This document shows positions 41,507-50,175 of a stretch of DNA of 64,000 nucleotides, one piece after another. The stretch's first letter is position 1; each line of letters starts with the position of its first letter. A model generated the notes under the pieces. It had not been told where the DNA came from. It ran no database searches and saw nothing but the letters and a program-made list of their open reading frames with translations. Source of the stretch: Streptomyces pseudovenezuelae (lineage in GTDB: Bacteria; Actinomycetota; Actinomycetes; Streptomycetales; Streptomycetaceae); the NCBI RefSeq assembly GCF_001513955.1, contig NZ_KQ948150.1:682001-746000 (forward strand), given 5' to 3'. The translations under genes and the position numbers were made by a program.

Positions 41507-41735
41507 ACCGGGCTGTCGGCTTCGGCCACCCGAACCTCGCCGTTCCCGGCGGGCCGTACCTGGGACCGCGGTCCACCCGGCCCGTCCCGCCGGCGTCCGT
41601 CCATGCGCCTCACTCAGTGGTGCCCCGACCACCCGCAGGGAACGGGCGCGAGACGCAGATGAATTTTCCCCTGCATGGTCCTGACCGCTCGCAAATTCAG
41701 TGGTCGAAACCGCGCCGCCACGGAATGCTGCACGA

Positions 41736-42320
41736 GTGATCGAGCGAGATGCCGCCGTGCAGGCCGTCGAAGAACAGCTGGAGCTCGACTATCAGCAGTG
41801 GCGGGCCGTCAGCGCGGAAGCAGTGCAGATGGCGGTGGTCAGTGTCGAAGAGCATGAGCTGGTGTGGATCGTCCACTGGCAGTCCGAGAACTTCGTACGG
41901 ACCCGGAGGTGCGAGGAAATGCTGGTCGGCAGTGGGCCGTACCTCGTCGACCGTGTCGACGGGGGACTGCATCGGATCGGCGTCCTCGCCGCGCACACAG
42001 GGGAGTGGGAGACCGACTACCGCGCCCGGATACGCGGGCTGCCGGTACGCACCGCGATAGACGACCTGCACGACGGGCTCCGCACAGTCGCCGCCGCGTA
42101 CGGACGGATGCATGCTGCGCGGACACTACGCCAGAGGCTGTCGATGTTCTCGCCGGCGGAGGCCATTGAGTATGTGAGCGCGTTGCTGGAGTGTGACGCG
42201 CCCGCCCGCCTCATGGCTGTTGCCACCAAGGAACTCGTGGAGCCCTTCAACCCCGTACTCGGGGTGGAGACTGTCACGAGCGGCACGGCGGTCCGAGCCG
42301 CTCAACGACCACACGAATGA
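41736..42320 (+). CDS. YrhB/Imm35-like protein
   Basis: GTG 41736 opens VIERDAAVQAVEEQLELDYQ and gives 194 residues; GTG 41700 (206 residues) is an alternative. The first about 100 residues match the YrhB domain: MAVVSVEEHELVWIVHWQSE, GSGPYLVDRVDGGLHRIG and WETDYRARIRGLPV. This domain is annotated as Imm35, an immunity-protein fold in polymorphic toxin systems, and also as a heat-shock chaperone-like protein in E. coli. The C-terminal half is helical (AARTLRQRLSMFSPAEAIEY) and unrecognised. No toxin is adjacent, so an orphan immunity gene or a housekeeping role are both possible. Confidence 0.7.
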   Translation: MIERDAAVQAVEEQLELDYQQWRAVSAEAVQMAVVSVEEHELVWIVHWQSENFVRTRRCEEMLVGSGPYLVDRVDGGLHRIGVLAAHTGEWETDYRARIRGLPVRTAIDDLHDGLRTVAAAYGRMHAARTLRQRLSMFSPAEAIEYVSALLECDAPARLMAVATKELVEPFNPVLGVETVTSGTAVRAAQRPHE

Positions 42321-42413
42321 TTGGGTGGATCATCCCTTTCTTCTCGGAGAATCGGTGTCGATTGTCCGACGGGACTACGGACTCGCGCCGTTGATTTCCT
42401 GACAGGGCCCGGC

Positions 42414-42483
42414 CCAGAACCGGTTTCTCCCGGCGATCTACGCCGGGACAAGGACGGTCAGCCATTCCGCTTCACGAGCCCGG
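42414..42483. repeat. 70-bp direct repeat, copy 1
   Basis: It matches 55910-55979 at 66 of 70 bases in the same orientation, from CCAGAACCGG to GCCCGG. It contains the last codons and stop of the TraB-like gene and its hairpin (TCCCGGCG/CGCCGGGA around ATCTA). It is one end of a 13.5-kb interval. Confidence 0.9.
42428..42449 (-). terminator. Hairpin overlapping the TraB-like stop codon
   Basis: TCCCGGCG, loop ATCTA, CGCCGGGA: a perfect eight-base stem whose loop holds the stop codon of the minus-strand gene. It lies in repeat copy 1; the equivalent stem in copy 2 is broken by substitutions. Confidence 0.5.
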
Positions 42484-43175
42484 TACCCGTAGTGATCCAT
42501 CAGCCCCGACACGATCGCCGGGACGTGGCCGGCTCCGTAGACGATGGCCACCCGGATCGGCTCGTCGGCGCGCGCTGCGTGGATCTCGCCGAGCGCGTCG
42601 AGCAACCGTCTGTCGCGCTGACCGGTCATCGCGTGCTCCACAGGATTGTCGGCCAGCAACTCCGCCCGCAGCGTCGACGGCAGATCGTCGACTGCCAGGT
42701 CCTCATCGAGGAAGGCGCGCGGGCCGCGCAGCGCGAACACCAGGCCCAGCACGGGAGCTGCCATCATGAGCAGCAGGTACGTCCATCGCGGCAGTGTCTT
42801 CAGGTCCGCGATCGCCTCCGCCGCGGTCACATCCGGGTTTATGACCGGCACGGACTCGGGAAGCAGCAGCTCATCGCGCTGTTCCTGCAGGCCGTTGCGC
42901 CGACGCCGTGCGGTGAATCGGTAGGCGAGCGTGAGGGCACTCACTCCGACCGCATCCCCTCGGATTCCCTCCATGACTATGAGGTCGCATTCCCTGAGCC
43001 TGAGGCGGACTTGGGAGTAGAACGTCGGCGAAGCCACGTGAAGCATGGGGAAGATCACGAATTCGAGTGGCTTCCCTGTCCGCCTCATGGTGATCACAGC
43101 AGATCGGACGGCATACCCGGTCACCTCGATGATCTGCATGATCCTCCCACGCACCTCGCCCGGTTTCCCTTCCAT
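42438..43175 (-). CDS. Membrane protein, TraB/PrgY-like
   Basis: This 245-residue protein starts at ATG 43175; ATG 43139, with GGGAGG just upstream, would give 233. The N-terminal part has FVIFPMLHVASPTFYSQVRL, then ECDLIVMEGIRG, and near the end VAIVYGAGHVPAIVSGLMDH. These three His/Glu-bearing blocks have the order of the TraB/PrgY/GumN fold (GTxHV..., VELD, VVGxGHxxGI). Between them lie one or two membrane spans (WTYLLLMMAAPVLGLVFAL). TraB-type proteins degrade or bind peptides. The assignment is by pattern only. The C-terminal REAEWLTVLV is repeated in the remnant at 55.9 kb. Confidence 0.6.
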   Translation of the reverse strand: MEGKPGEVRGRIMQIIEVTGYAVRSAVITMRRTGKPLEFVIFPMLHVASPTFYSQVRLRLRECDLIVMEGIRGDAVGVSALTLAYRFTARRRRNGLQEQRDELLLPESVPVINPDVTAAEAIADLKTLPRWTYLLLMMAAPVLGLVFALRGPRAFLDEDLAVDDLPSTLRAELLADNPVEHAMTGQRDRRLLDALGEIHAARADEPIRVAIVYGAGHVPAIVSGLMDHYGYRAREAEWLTVLVPA

Positions 43176-43226
43176 CCCTACTCGGACACGAGCCCGCCCA
43201 GGGGCGCGGTTCCCTCATGGAACAAG

Positions 43227-43283
43227 CCATGTCGGCGGACAGGGGCCATGTCGGCGGACAGGGGCCATGTCGGCGGACAGGGG
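43227..43283. repeat. Three perfect 19-bp tandem repeats
   Basis: Three identical units CCATGTCGGCGGACAGGGG start at 43227, 43246 and 43265, just upstream of the TraB-like gene. A partial fourth (GGGGCATGT) follows. Each unit contains GGCGGACA, so they could be iterated protein-binding sites or a slippage array. Confidence 0.9.
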
Positions 43284-43343
43284 GGGCATGTGGACGCGGT
43301 CCCAACGAAGTTGACGTCCTGGAGCGGAGGGCTTTCATGGAGC

Positions 43344-44063
43344 TCAGAGCTCAGCGACGACGCGTCGTAGCGTGCCCGGGGCGATGCGCAGCATGGCCGG
43401 CATGACTTTCGTCTGACCGGGGAATGCCATGTTCCGCCCCCGGCGAAGAGCCTTCATCGTGACCGTCGCCACCTGTCCGGGAGTCAGTTTCTTCCCCGTG
43501 GCTTCGGCGTTCATGGGCGTGTCCGTAGACGGGGGGAGGACCTCGAGAACATGCGTGCCCTGCGGGGCGAGTTGACGGCGCAAGCCATCTGCAAAGCCGT
43601 GCAGGCCGGCCTTCACCGCGCCGTGGGTGGGCGCGCGAGTGGGCGAGACCAAAGCGAACCCCGAGGTGATGAATACGACCGCGTCGGGCGATGGCCATCG
43701 CTCAAGCACTTCACCCGTCAAGTGGATGGGGGCGGTGAGGTTCAACGCCACCTCGTCATCGAGAGTCGCGTTGGGGTTCTCACCGGCTGCATAGTCTCGT
43801 TCCTCGAACGTACCGGCGTTGTTGACCAACACGTCCAGACGTCCGAAGCGATCAGCGACCGCCTGCAGCAACGCCGCTCGATCGGCTGCGTCCGTCACAT
43901 CGGCCCGCACGGCCAGCGCTTGCGGGTGTGTCTGTGCGAATCGGTCCAGCGCGGCCTGCGAACGTCCGCAGACGACGACAGAGGCCCCGAGCTCCACGAA
44001 GGATTGCGCGAGGCTCAAGCCGATACCTGAGGTTCCTCCAGTGATGAGTACGGTCTGTGACAC
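43344..44063 (-). CDS. SDR-family oxidoreductase with His in place of catalytic Tyr
   Basis: GTG 44063, preceded by AGGGG, gives 239 residues. The cofactor motif TGGTSGIGLSLA (about 8-19) and LVNNAGTFEERDY are normal, as are VFITSGFALVSP and the C-terminal helices. The layout matches DltE-like SDRs. In the active site, however, the expected PTYxxxKA reads PTHGAVKAG, so the catalytic Tyr is His by a single TAC-to-CAC change while Lys is kept. It may be weakly active or act through binding only. It is divergent from a TetR gene, with two palindromic operators between, so it is very probably repressed by that regulator. Confidence 0.85.
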   Translation of the reverse strand: MSQTVLITGGTSGIGLSLAQSFVELGASVVVCGRSQAALDRFAQTHPQALAVRADVTDAADRAALLQAVADRFGRLDVLVNNAGTFEERDYAAGENPNATLDDEVALNLTAPIHLTGEVLERWPSPDAVVFITSGFALVSPTRAPTHGAVKAGLHGFADGLRRQLAPQGTHVLEVLPPSTDTPMNAEATGKKLTPGQVATVTMKALRRGRNMAFPGQTKVMPAMLRIAPGTLRRVVAEL

Positions 44064-44085
44064 GATGCCACCCCTCTGTATAGCA

Positions 44086-44131
44086 TACCGATTGGTACGA
44101 AACACATTAGCACATCCGTACCGATCGGTAC
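44086..44131. promoter_or_regulatory. Paired TetR operators between SDR and TetR genes
   Basis: TACCGATTGGTA (44086-44097, one mismatched pair) and GTACCGATCGGTAC (44118-44131, perfect) share the half-site TACCGA. Their centres are 33 bases apart, three helical turns, on one face of the DNA. The first lies against the SDR start region, the second 20 bases before the TetR ATG; joint control of both genes is expected. Confidence 0.85.
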
Positions 44132-44151
44132 CGAAGGGGTAGGATGCAGAA

Positions 44152-44760
44152 ATGACCTCCTCGACACCGGTCCCACCTGGCAGGCCTCGCGCGTTCGACA
44201 TCGACGAGGCACTCGATCGTGCAGTCCTGGTGTTCTGGTCGAAGGGTTTCGAGGGCGCCAGCCTTGACGACCTCACCGCAGCGATGGGTATCAGCCGCCC
44301 CAGCCTGTACAGGGCTTTCGGCAGCAAGGAAGACCTCTTCCACAAGGCGCTGGAGCGGTACACCGAGGGCTTGGCCTCGTACTTCGCTCGTGCTCTGGCA
44401 GCGCCCACAAGCGGATCAGTGGCTGCTGCCGTGCTCCACGGCACGGTCGAGGCGGCGACCATGCCGGGATTGCCCGCGGGCTGCCTTGGCGTGCTGGGTG
44501 CGTTGGCTACCGGGGATGAGAGCCGCCAAGTCCGAGACGCACTCATCGCATGGCGTGAGGAGGGGACAGCCCACTTGACGCGCCGATTTCAACAGGCGGT
44601 GGACGCCGGAGACCTTCCGCCTTCCTCAGATCCTCATCTCCTTGCGCTCTACCTGAGAACGATCGCCAACGGGATTGCCGTCCAGGCCGCGAGTGGGAGT
44701 TCCCGCGCCGAGCTGGTGCAAGTCGCGAACCTCGCGTTGAGTAGCTGGCCAAAGCGGTAG
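44152..44760 (+). CDS. TetR/AcrR-family transcriptional regulator
   Basis: This 202-residue repressor starts at ATG 44152 with GTAGGA upstream. Its N-terminal helix-turn-helix is GASLDDLTAAMGISRPSLYR then AFGSKEDLFHKALE (about 37-70), typical of the TetR group. The C-terminal ligand domain has AGCLGVLGALATGDES, the counterpart of the 'GCLxVNxAxE' segment of TetR_C_16-like regulators. It sits back to back with the SDR and probably binds the two TACCGA palindromes, repressing both until an unknown small molecule releases it. Confidence 0.9.
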   Translation: MTSSTPVPPGRPRAFDIDEALDRAVLVFWSKGFEGASLDDLTAAMGISRPSLYRAFGSKEDLFHKALERYTEGLASYFARALAAPTSGSVAAAVLHGTVEAATMPGLPAGCLGVLGALATGDESRQVRDALIAWREEGTAHLTRRFQQAVDAGDLPPSSDPHLLALYLRTIANGIAVQAASGSSRAELVQVANLALSSWPKR

Positions 44761-45016
44761 TCGGCTCATTGGCCCGGGATCTGCGCATGGACTTCGAGGT
44801 TCCGTGGTACGCGCGAGGTCTGCGTCGACGGGCGCGAGGTGCCCGTCGATGACCGGGCGGCGTCCGAGCGGTGGCGTCCCTCAAGCGGTACCTGATGTCG
44901 ACGCGGAAGGCGTGCGGGGGAGGCCAGCTCGAAGCTGTTCGAGGAGGCCGTCCGCCGGCTGCCCTCGAAAACGACGCCCTGCGGTGCGCGGTCGGCCGCC
45001 GATGATCGACAGTTCA
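44761..45016. other. Short gap with no clear gene
   Basis: Converging TetR and XRE genes leave 256 bases that hold only low-quality frames. Some stretches read like eroded coding sequence, but I cannot assign them. Confidence 0.4.
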
Positions 45017-45937
45017 TCAAGTGGTGCGTGCCGGCGGCATCCCCGCTCCCGCCCTTGTCGCGTCGGTTCCCCAGCTGGCCAGCAGCCGTAGGGCCTCCGC
45101 CGACGGGGAACCGGGTTCGGCGTGATACGTCACCAGCATCCGTTCATGCGCGTCGGCCTGGTGGAAGGACTCGAGGCGGAGGTCCAGTTCGCCGACGAGC
45201 GGGTGGTGCAGGCGCTGAATGGCGTGGCACTTCTCCTTGACGTCGTGGGTGGCCCACAGCCGCCTGAACTCCTCGCTCTTCACGGAGAGTTCGCCCACCA
45301 GTGCGGACAGTTGCGGGTCGTCCGGATGGGAGCCGGCGTCCATGCGCAGCTGAGAGACGACGTCGTTCGCTTTGCGCCCCCAGTCCACGAACAGGTCGCG
45401 GTACTCGGGTCTCAGGAACACCAGCCGCGCCCAGTTCCGCTCGTGCGCCGGCAGCTCCGCCCAGTCGCCGAAGACCGCCGCGGCCATCCGGTTCCAGACA
45501 AGGATGTCCGAGCGCCGCCCCACGAGGATCGCCGGGACGCCGTCCATGGTGTCCAGCAGCGTCCGCAGGGGGCCGCGCACCTGCTGGGTGCGGACGGCCG
45601 GCTTCTTCTTGTGCTGTCTGGGCTTCGCCAGGTGCGTGAGGTGGGCGTGCTCGGCGTCGCTCAGCCGCAGTGCGCGGGCGATGGCGTCGAGGACCTCCGG
45701 CGACACGTGCCGCCCGTTGCCCTGCTCCAGCCGCGTGTAATAGGCCACCGACACTCCGGCCAGCTGCGCCAGCTCCTCGCGGCGCAGCCCCGGCACCCGC
45801 CGGTACCGTCCGAAGCTCCGCAGCCCCACGTCCTCGGGCTTCAGCCGGGCCCGCCGGGTGCGCAGGAACTCGCTCAGCTCGGCACGCGGGTCCAGTGCGT
45901 CGGCGGGCTCACGCGCCGGTTCGGCGTATTCGTCCAT
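45017..45937 (-). CDS. XRE-family regulator with MmyB-like ligand domain
   Basis: ATG 45937 gives 306 residues. The N-terminal XRE helix-turn-helix has LRTRRARLKPEDVGL, the hallmark of this group, then RVPGLRREELAQLAGVSVAY and YTRLEQGNGRHVSPEVLDAI. The C-terminal half is the MmyB-like domain with ILVGRRSDILVWNRMAAAVF, NWARLVFLRPEYRDLFVDW and a final LRLLASWG. MmyB-type domains bind lipid-like ligands. Such regulators typically control a divergent oxidoreductase. Here the divergent partner is an aldehyde dehydrogenase (174 bases between starts), followed by an old yellow enzyme. Confidence 0.9.
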   Translation of the reverse strand: MDEYAEPAREPADALDPRAELSEFLRTRRARLKPEDVGLRSFGRYRRVPGLRREELAQLAGVSVAYYTRLEQGNGRHVSPEVLDAIARALRLSDAEHAHLTHLAKPRQHKKKPAVRTQQVRGPLRTLLDTMDGVPAILVGRRSDILVWNRMAAAVFGDWAELPAHERNWARLVFLRPEYRDLFVDWGRKANDVVSQLRMDAGSHPDDPQLSALVGELSVKSEEFRRLWATHDVKEKCHAIQRLHHPLVGELDLRLESFHQADAHERMLVTYHAEPGSPSAEALRLLASWGTDATRAGAGMPPARTT

Positions 45938-46110
45938 GCCTCGAGTATCCACGGTCGGACGCACACCTTCCTGACCCAGCCAGTAGTAGGCATCGCGGGC
46001 ATAGGCAAAGCCGTGACCTGGGTGAACACCGGATCGCCCAGCACGCTGGTGACCGTGCCCGGCTGGAAGGCAGCCGGGACGTGGCCTGCATCAGGAACGG
46101 AGCACACCCC

Positions 46111-47457
46111 ATGACCACAGCACAGGCGAACGAGTCGAGGACGCGCCAGAGCGAAACGGCCGCGGCGGCGGTGGGCCGCCTTCGTGCGACGTTCGACACC
46201 GGCGTCACCCGCACCCTGGACTGGCGCGTCGACCAGCTGCAGCGGCTGCGGGCCCTGTTGGTCGAGAACGAGCAGGAGCTGCTCGAAGCGCTCTGGGCGG
46301 ATCTGAGGAAGAACTCCGCCGAGGCGAAGACGCAGGAGATCGACTTCACTGTCGCCGACATCGACGAGACGCTGGCGAATCTGGAGAGCTGGCTTCAGCC
46401 CCGCCCGGTGGCGGTTCCCGCCCACTTCGGTCCCACGACCACGGCCTACACCACGTACGACCCGCTCGGGGTCGTCTTGGTGATCGCTCCCTGGAATTTC
46501 CCGCTGCACCTTCTCATCGACCCCATCATCGGCGCGCTGGCCGCCGGGAACACGGTGGTGGCCAAGCCGAGCGAGATCTCGGTGCACACCTCGGCGGTCG
46601 CTTCACGCCTGCTGCGAGAGTACTTCGACCCTGACGTGCTCGCCGTGGTCGAGGGGGGCGCCGAGGAGACCACGGCCCTGCTGGCACAGCGCTTCGGCCA
46701 CATCTTCTACACCGGCAATGGCACCGTCGGCCGGATCGTCATGACCGCCGCCGCCAAGAACCTCACCCCCGTCACGCTCGAACTCGGAGGCAAGTCGCCG
46801 GTCTTCGTGGCGCCCGACGCCGATGTGGAGGAGACCGCCAAGCGGCTGGTGGGCGCCAAGTTCGGCAACGCCGGTCAGCAGTGCATAGCCCCCGATTATG
46901 TCCTGGCCGATCCTGCCACCGCCGCCGCACTGGTCCCCGCCCTGCGCACGGCTGTCGACGCCCGGTTCGGCACCAGCCCGCAGACCTCGGCCGACTTCGG
47001 CCGGATCATCAACGAGCGGCACTTCGACCGGCTCACACGTCTGCTGGACTCAGGCCGGGCGGCGGTGGGAGGCCGGTACGACCGCGACGACCTGTTCATC
47101 GCGCCGACCGTGCTGACCGATGTCGACCCCGCATCACCGGTCATGCAGGAGGAGATCTTCGGTCCGATCCTCGCCGTCGTCGAAGTGGAAGACCTCGATG
47201 CCGCCATCGCCTTCATCAACGAACGAGACAAGCCACTCGCGCTCTACGCCTTCACCGAGTCCGAGGCCACCAAGGCGCGCCTGGTGAACGAGACGTCCTC
47301 CGGCGGCGTCGCCTGGGGCCAACCGGTGATGCAACTGCTCATGACCGGCCTGCCGTTCGGTGGCGTCGGCGAAAGTGGAATGGGCCGGTACCACGGCCGG
47401 TATTCCCTCGAGACGTTCAGCCACCTCAAGGCTGTCGCGGACGTCCCGCTCAGCTAG
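46111..47457 (+). CDS. NAD(P)-dependent aldehyde dehydrogenase (class 3-like)
   Basis: This 448-residue enzyme starts at ATG 46111 with GGAG at 46099-46102. Its length and lack of the long N-terminal arm place it with class 3/coniferyl-aldehyde-type dehydrogenases. Asn129 in APWNF, Glu224 in LELGGKSP and Cys258 in GNAGQQCIAPD are the catalytic residues, and EEIFGPILAVVEV and PFGGVGESGMG the later signatures. It oxidises aliphatic or aromatic aldehydes to acids. It is divergent from the XRE/MmyB regulator and followed by an OYE reductase on the same strand, suggesting an electrophile or aldehyde detoxification unit. Confidence 0.92.
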   Translation: MTTAQANESRTRQSETAAAAVGRLRATFDTGVTRTLDWRVDQLQRLRALLVENEQELLEALWADLRKNSAEAKTQEIDFTVADIDETLANLESWLQPRPVAVPAHFGPTTTAYTTYDPLGVVLVIAPWNFPLHLLIDPIIGALAAGNTVVAKPSEISVHTSAVASRLLREYFDPDVLAVVEGGAEETTALLAQRFGHIFYTGNGTVGRIVMTAAAKNLTPVTLELGGKSPVFVAPDADVEETAKRLVGAKFGNAGQQCIAPDYVLADPATAAALVPALRTAVDARFGTSPQTSADFGRIINERHFDRLTRLLDSGRAAVGGRYDRDDLFIAPTVLTDVDPASPVMQEEIFGPILAVVEVEDLDAAIAFINERDKPLALYAFTESEATKARLVNETSSGGVAWGQPVMQLLMTGLPFGGVGESGMGRYHGRYSLETFSHLKAVADVPLS

Positions 47458-47754
47458 CCGAGCGTTTTCGTGAAGCAGGCTGTCCGATGGGCGATCGGTC
47501 CCCATCGCGGGGGGCGTCGAGGCGAGTCGGTCGCGGTGCGGCCTGCAGACACTGATCCGTCCCGACTCCGGCGACGGCACCCATGACCTCAATCACCCTG
47601 GTGACTACTGATCGTGCGCAGGGAACGAACGCCCGCACTCCACCAGCGGGCCCGTGCCAGCCCGAGGACCGCATCCGCGCTTCCACCGGGACAGCGTGGA
47701 CCTCCTGTCTCGCAGACCTTCATCCATTTTTCTCCGTACAGCAGAAGGAAACCC

Positions 47755-48867
47755 ATGCCTGCCAACATTTCAGATGTCTCGTCCGCTCCCTCACTTTTCT
47801 CCCCCGTCGCCCTCGGGAAGATCGAGCTCGCCAACCGAATCGTCATGGCACCACTGACCCGGGTCCGGGCCGGATCCTCCGGCATCCCCGGGGACCTCAT
47901 GGTCGAGTACTACCGGCAGCGGGCGAGCGTCGGAATGATCATCACCGAGGGCACCTACCCCGACCACGCGTCGCAGGGGTACGTCGGCGAGCCGGGCATC
48001 GCCACCGACGATCAGGCGGCCGGCTGGCAGCGGGTGTTCGAGGCGGTGCACGCCGAGGGCGGCCGCATCGTCCTGCAGATCATGCACGCCGGCCGCGGCA
48101 CCCACCCCGACATCAACGGCGGCCGCCGCGTCCTCGCCCCCAGCGCGATCGCCATCGACAGCAAGACGTTCACCGAGAAGGGCGAGCAGCCCTACCCCGT
48201 ACCGGAAGAGATGACCACCGCAGAGATCCATGCGGCCCGGGAGGACTTCGTCACCGCGGCCCGCCGGGCCATCGACGCGGGAGCCGACGGCGTGGAAATC
48301 CACGGCGCCAACGGCTACCTGCTCCACCAGTTCCTCTCCCCGGCGGCCAACCAGCGCACCGATGGATACGGCGGCTCGCCGCACAACCGCGCCCGCTTCG
48401 TCGTCGAGGTCGTCACGGCGGTCGCCGAGGCCGTCGGAGCCGAGCGGGTCGGGCTGCGGATCTCGCCGGAGGTCGACCTCGGGGACGTCTTCGAAACCGA
48501 CCGGGACGACGTCCTGGCCACCTACGGCACCCTGCTCCAGCGACTGCGCCCGCTGGGCCTGGCCTACCTCTCCGTCCTGCACCCCGAGCCGGGCGGCCAC
48601 CTTGTACAGGAGCTGCGGCGGCGCTTCGACGGCAAGCTGATCGTCAACAACGGCCCCTTCGGGGGGCAGACCAACCGCGAGCAGGCGCTCCAGCAGATCG
48701 AGGCCGACCACGCGGACGCCGTGGTCGTGGGCCGGGCCCTCATCGCCAACCCCGACCTGGTGGAGCGCTGGAGGGGTGGCCACCCGGAGAACGAGCCGCG
48801 GCCCGAACTGTTCTACGGGCCGGGCGCCGAGGGCTACACCGACTACCCCTTCCACGAAGCGGTTTGA
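47755..48867 (+). CDS. Old yellow enzyme family alkene reductase (NemA-like)
   Basis: This 370-residue FMN enzyme starts at ATG 47755 with GAAGGAA upstream; the frame continues upstream without family sequence. It has LFSPVALGKIELANRIVMAP then LTR at the start, LQIMHAGRGTHPD, and DGVEIHGANGYLLHQFLSP with the substrate-binding His183/Asn186 pair and Tyr188 proton donor. NQRTDGYGGS and the C-terminal VVVGRALIANPDLV phosphate site complete the fold. It reduces activated C=C bonds of enals and enones, and often nitro compounds. It lies 297 bases after the aldehyde dehydrogenase. A strong terminator follows. Confidence 0.93.
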   Translation: MPANISDVSSAPSLFSPVALGKIELANRIVMAPLTRVRAGSSGIPGDLMVEYYRQRASVGMIITEGTYPDHASQGYVGEPGIATDDQAAGWQRVFEAVHAEGGRIVLQIMHAGRGTHPDINGGRRVLAPSAIAIDSKTFTEKGEQPYPVPEEMTTAEIHAAREDFVTAARRAIDAGADGVEIHGANGYLLHQFLSPAANQRTDGYGGSPHNRARFVVEVVTAVAEAVGAERVGLRISPEVDLGDVFETDRDDVLATYGTLLQRLRPLGLAYLSVLHPEPGGHLVQELRRRFDGKLIVNNGPFGGQTNREQALQQIEADHADAVVVGRALIANPDLVERWRGGHPENEPRPELFYGPGAEGYTDYPFHEAV

Positions 48868-48880
48868 GACCCACGGTCAC

Positions 48881-48919
48881 GCCTGTCCATGCGGCAGCCC
48901 CGCTGGCGCATGGACAGGC
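48881..48919 (+). terminator. Terminator after the OYE gene
   Basis: GCCTGTCCATGCG (48881-48893) pairs perfectly with CGCATGGACAGGC (48907-48919) across a 13-base loop, 13 bases after the stop. Confidence 0.8.
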
Positions 48920-49506
48920 ACCCGACCGGCGACACTGTGTCCGCCCCACCAGAGATGGGTCCTCCGATCGGCGAGCCTTAGCGCCACTGACAGTTCGTCC
49001 GTTTCTGGTAGAAGATCGTGTTCACGACCTCCCGAAGATCACAGGACCCGGGTCGCCGGCGGCGGCCGCCAGTGGCAGCGGAACCAGCCGTACGCGGTCG
49101 GCTTCCCGGCGGGTGTGATCGTCCTCCTGCTCGTCTGCGCGCTCACCGTGGCGGCTGGGCCGTCGTGGGGTACGGCGATGCGTGGGTTTGAGCCCGACTG
49201 ACGCGGACGGCATGGAGCCCCCGGTCGAGCCGGAGGGCATCACCGTTCCCCAGGCCTGATTAAGTGCTCGCCCTTCGACGGCGTGTGGGGCCTGGCACTC
49301 TCGGCTGGGGGAGGACGGCACGGCTCCGCGAGGGGGAGCGGTCCGGGCGTGAGGTTGACGATCGACACGCAGTCCGACACCTACGAGCAGGTGGGGTCGC
49401 GGCGGTGCGGGCTGCGTACGGGCACGGTGCGAAGACGTGAAGGCCCGACCTCATGCATTGCGTGGCACGCGTTCACCGCGTACCGCCCCGCGTGCTTCCG
49501 CCCGCG
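48920..49506. other. Gap with no confident gene
   Basis: This gap of nearly 590 bases has no supported gene. A stretch near 49080-49201 reads NQPYAVGFPAGVIVLLLVCA in one plus frame, a membrane-helix-like segment that might be the end of a broken membrane protein. It has no start, ribosome site or recognisable family. Confidence 0.35.
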
Positions 49507-49815
49507 TCACACCGTGTGCTGCAGCCAGCGCTGGAGGGTGGTGTGGGTGCTGGGTGGCAGGGTGCTGAGTTGGTCGATGGCGTCGCGGTCCTCGGGCCGG
49601 GGTGGGATGCCGGCGGCGGTGAGTGCGGCGTGCAGGGCCAGGCGGCGCTGGTCGCGGGGGGTGATGGGGATGCTGAGGCGCTCGGCGGGGTTGGGCGGCG
49701 GCAGCAGGTAGTCCATGTCCTGCCCGGCGGCTGTGGGCCCGGCGGTCTGCGCCGGGTCGGCGGCGTAGGGGTCGACGAAGGTCTGCGGCGTGTGGTGGTC
49801 GAAGGCGAGGCTCAC
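49507..49815 (-). CDS. Small hypothetical protein
   Basis: GTG 49815 with GAAGGAGA six bases upstream gives 102 residues starting MSLAFDHHTPQTFVDPYAAD. The first half is Pro/Ala/Asp-rich and probably unstructured. The second half (PITPRDQRRLALHAALTAAG, IPPRPEDRDAIDQLSTL and TTLQRWLQHTV) is a compact three-helix region. The SD decides this start over an in-frame codon 84 bases upstream. I have seen similar small proteins annotated in Streptomyces without function. It has no operon partner and is divergent from the molybdopterin enzyme. Confidence 0.65.
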   Translation of the reverse strand: MSLAFDHHTPQTFVDPYAADPAQTAGPTAAGQDMDYLLPPPNPAERLSIPITPRDQRRLALHAALTAAGIPPRPEDRDAIDQLSTLPPSTHTTLQRWLQHTV

Positions 49816-50175
49816 GTCGGTCTCCTTCAGCTGCGGGTGGATGTGCAGGGGGAGAGCCTCAGATGCCCGTGTGTGGTTGCGGCTGTCGGGCGATGTCACG
49901 CCGACGGCGTCATCGGCGGCTCATCGTCTTTTCCGACCAGCGCGATTGAGGACTCTCAGGCCGGCCCCGAACGCACGACGGTCTGAGCGCGGCCGACACA
50001 GGGGCTCCGAGCTCCGGTTGAGCAGTGGCGGTCGGAGTCGTGCGCGCTGTCAGGGTTGGGCGGCATCCGCCAGGGGGAGCCTGTGTCCTGCGGACCCTGA
50101 CTGTCGCGTAACCCCTGTGGTGCAGCGGCCGTTGTCCGAGAGCCGGAATAACTTCAGGGATGGAGTTGATGCACG
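49816..50175. other. Divergent promoter gap
   Basis: This gap holds no gene. It separates a small hypothetical gene (minus) from the molybdopterin oxidoreductase (plus). A mini-frame ending TCCTGCGGACCCTGA near 50100 contains one Cys codon but has neither length nor the leader-peptide signature. Confidence 0.4.

Noticed and set aside
42321..43370. A 349-residue plus-strand frame across the TraB-like gene and the 19-bp repeats
   Set aside because: It arises because the repeats and the antisense of the TraB-like gene stay open; no motif and no start signal.
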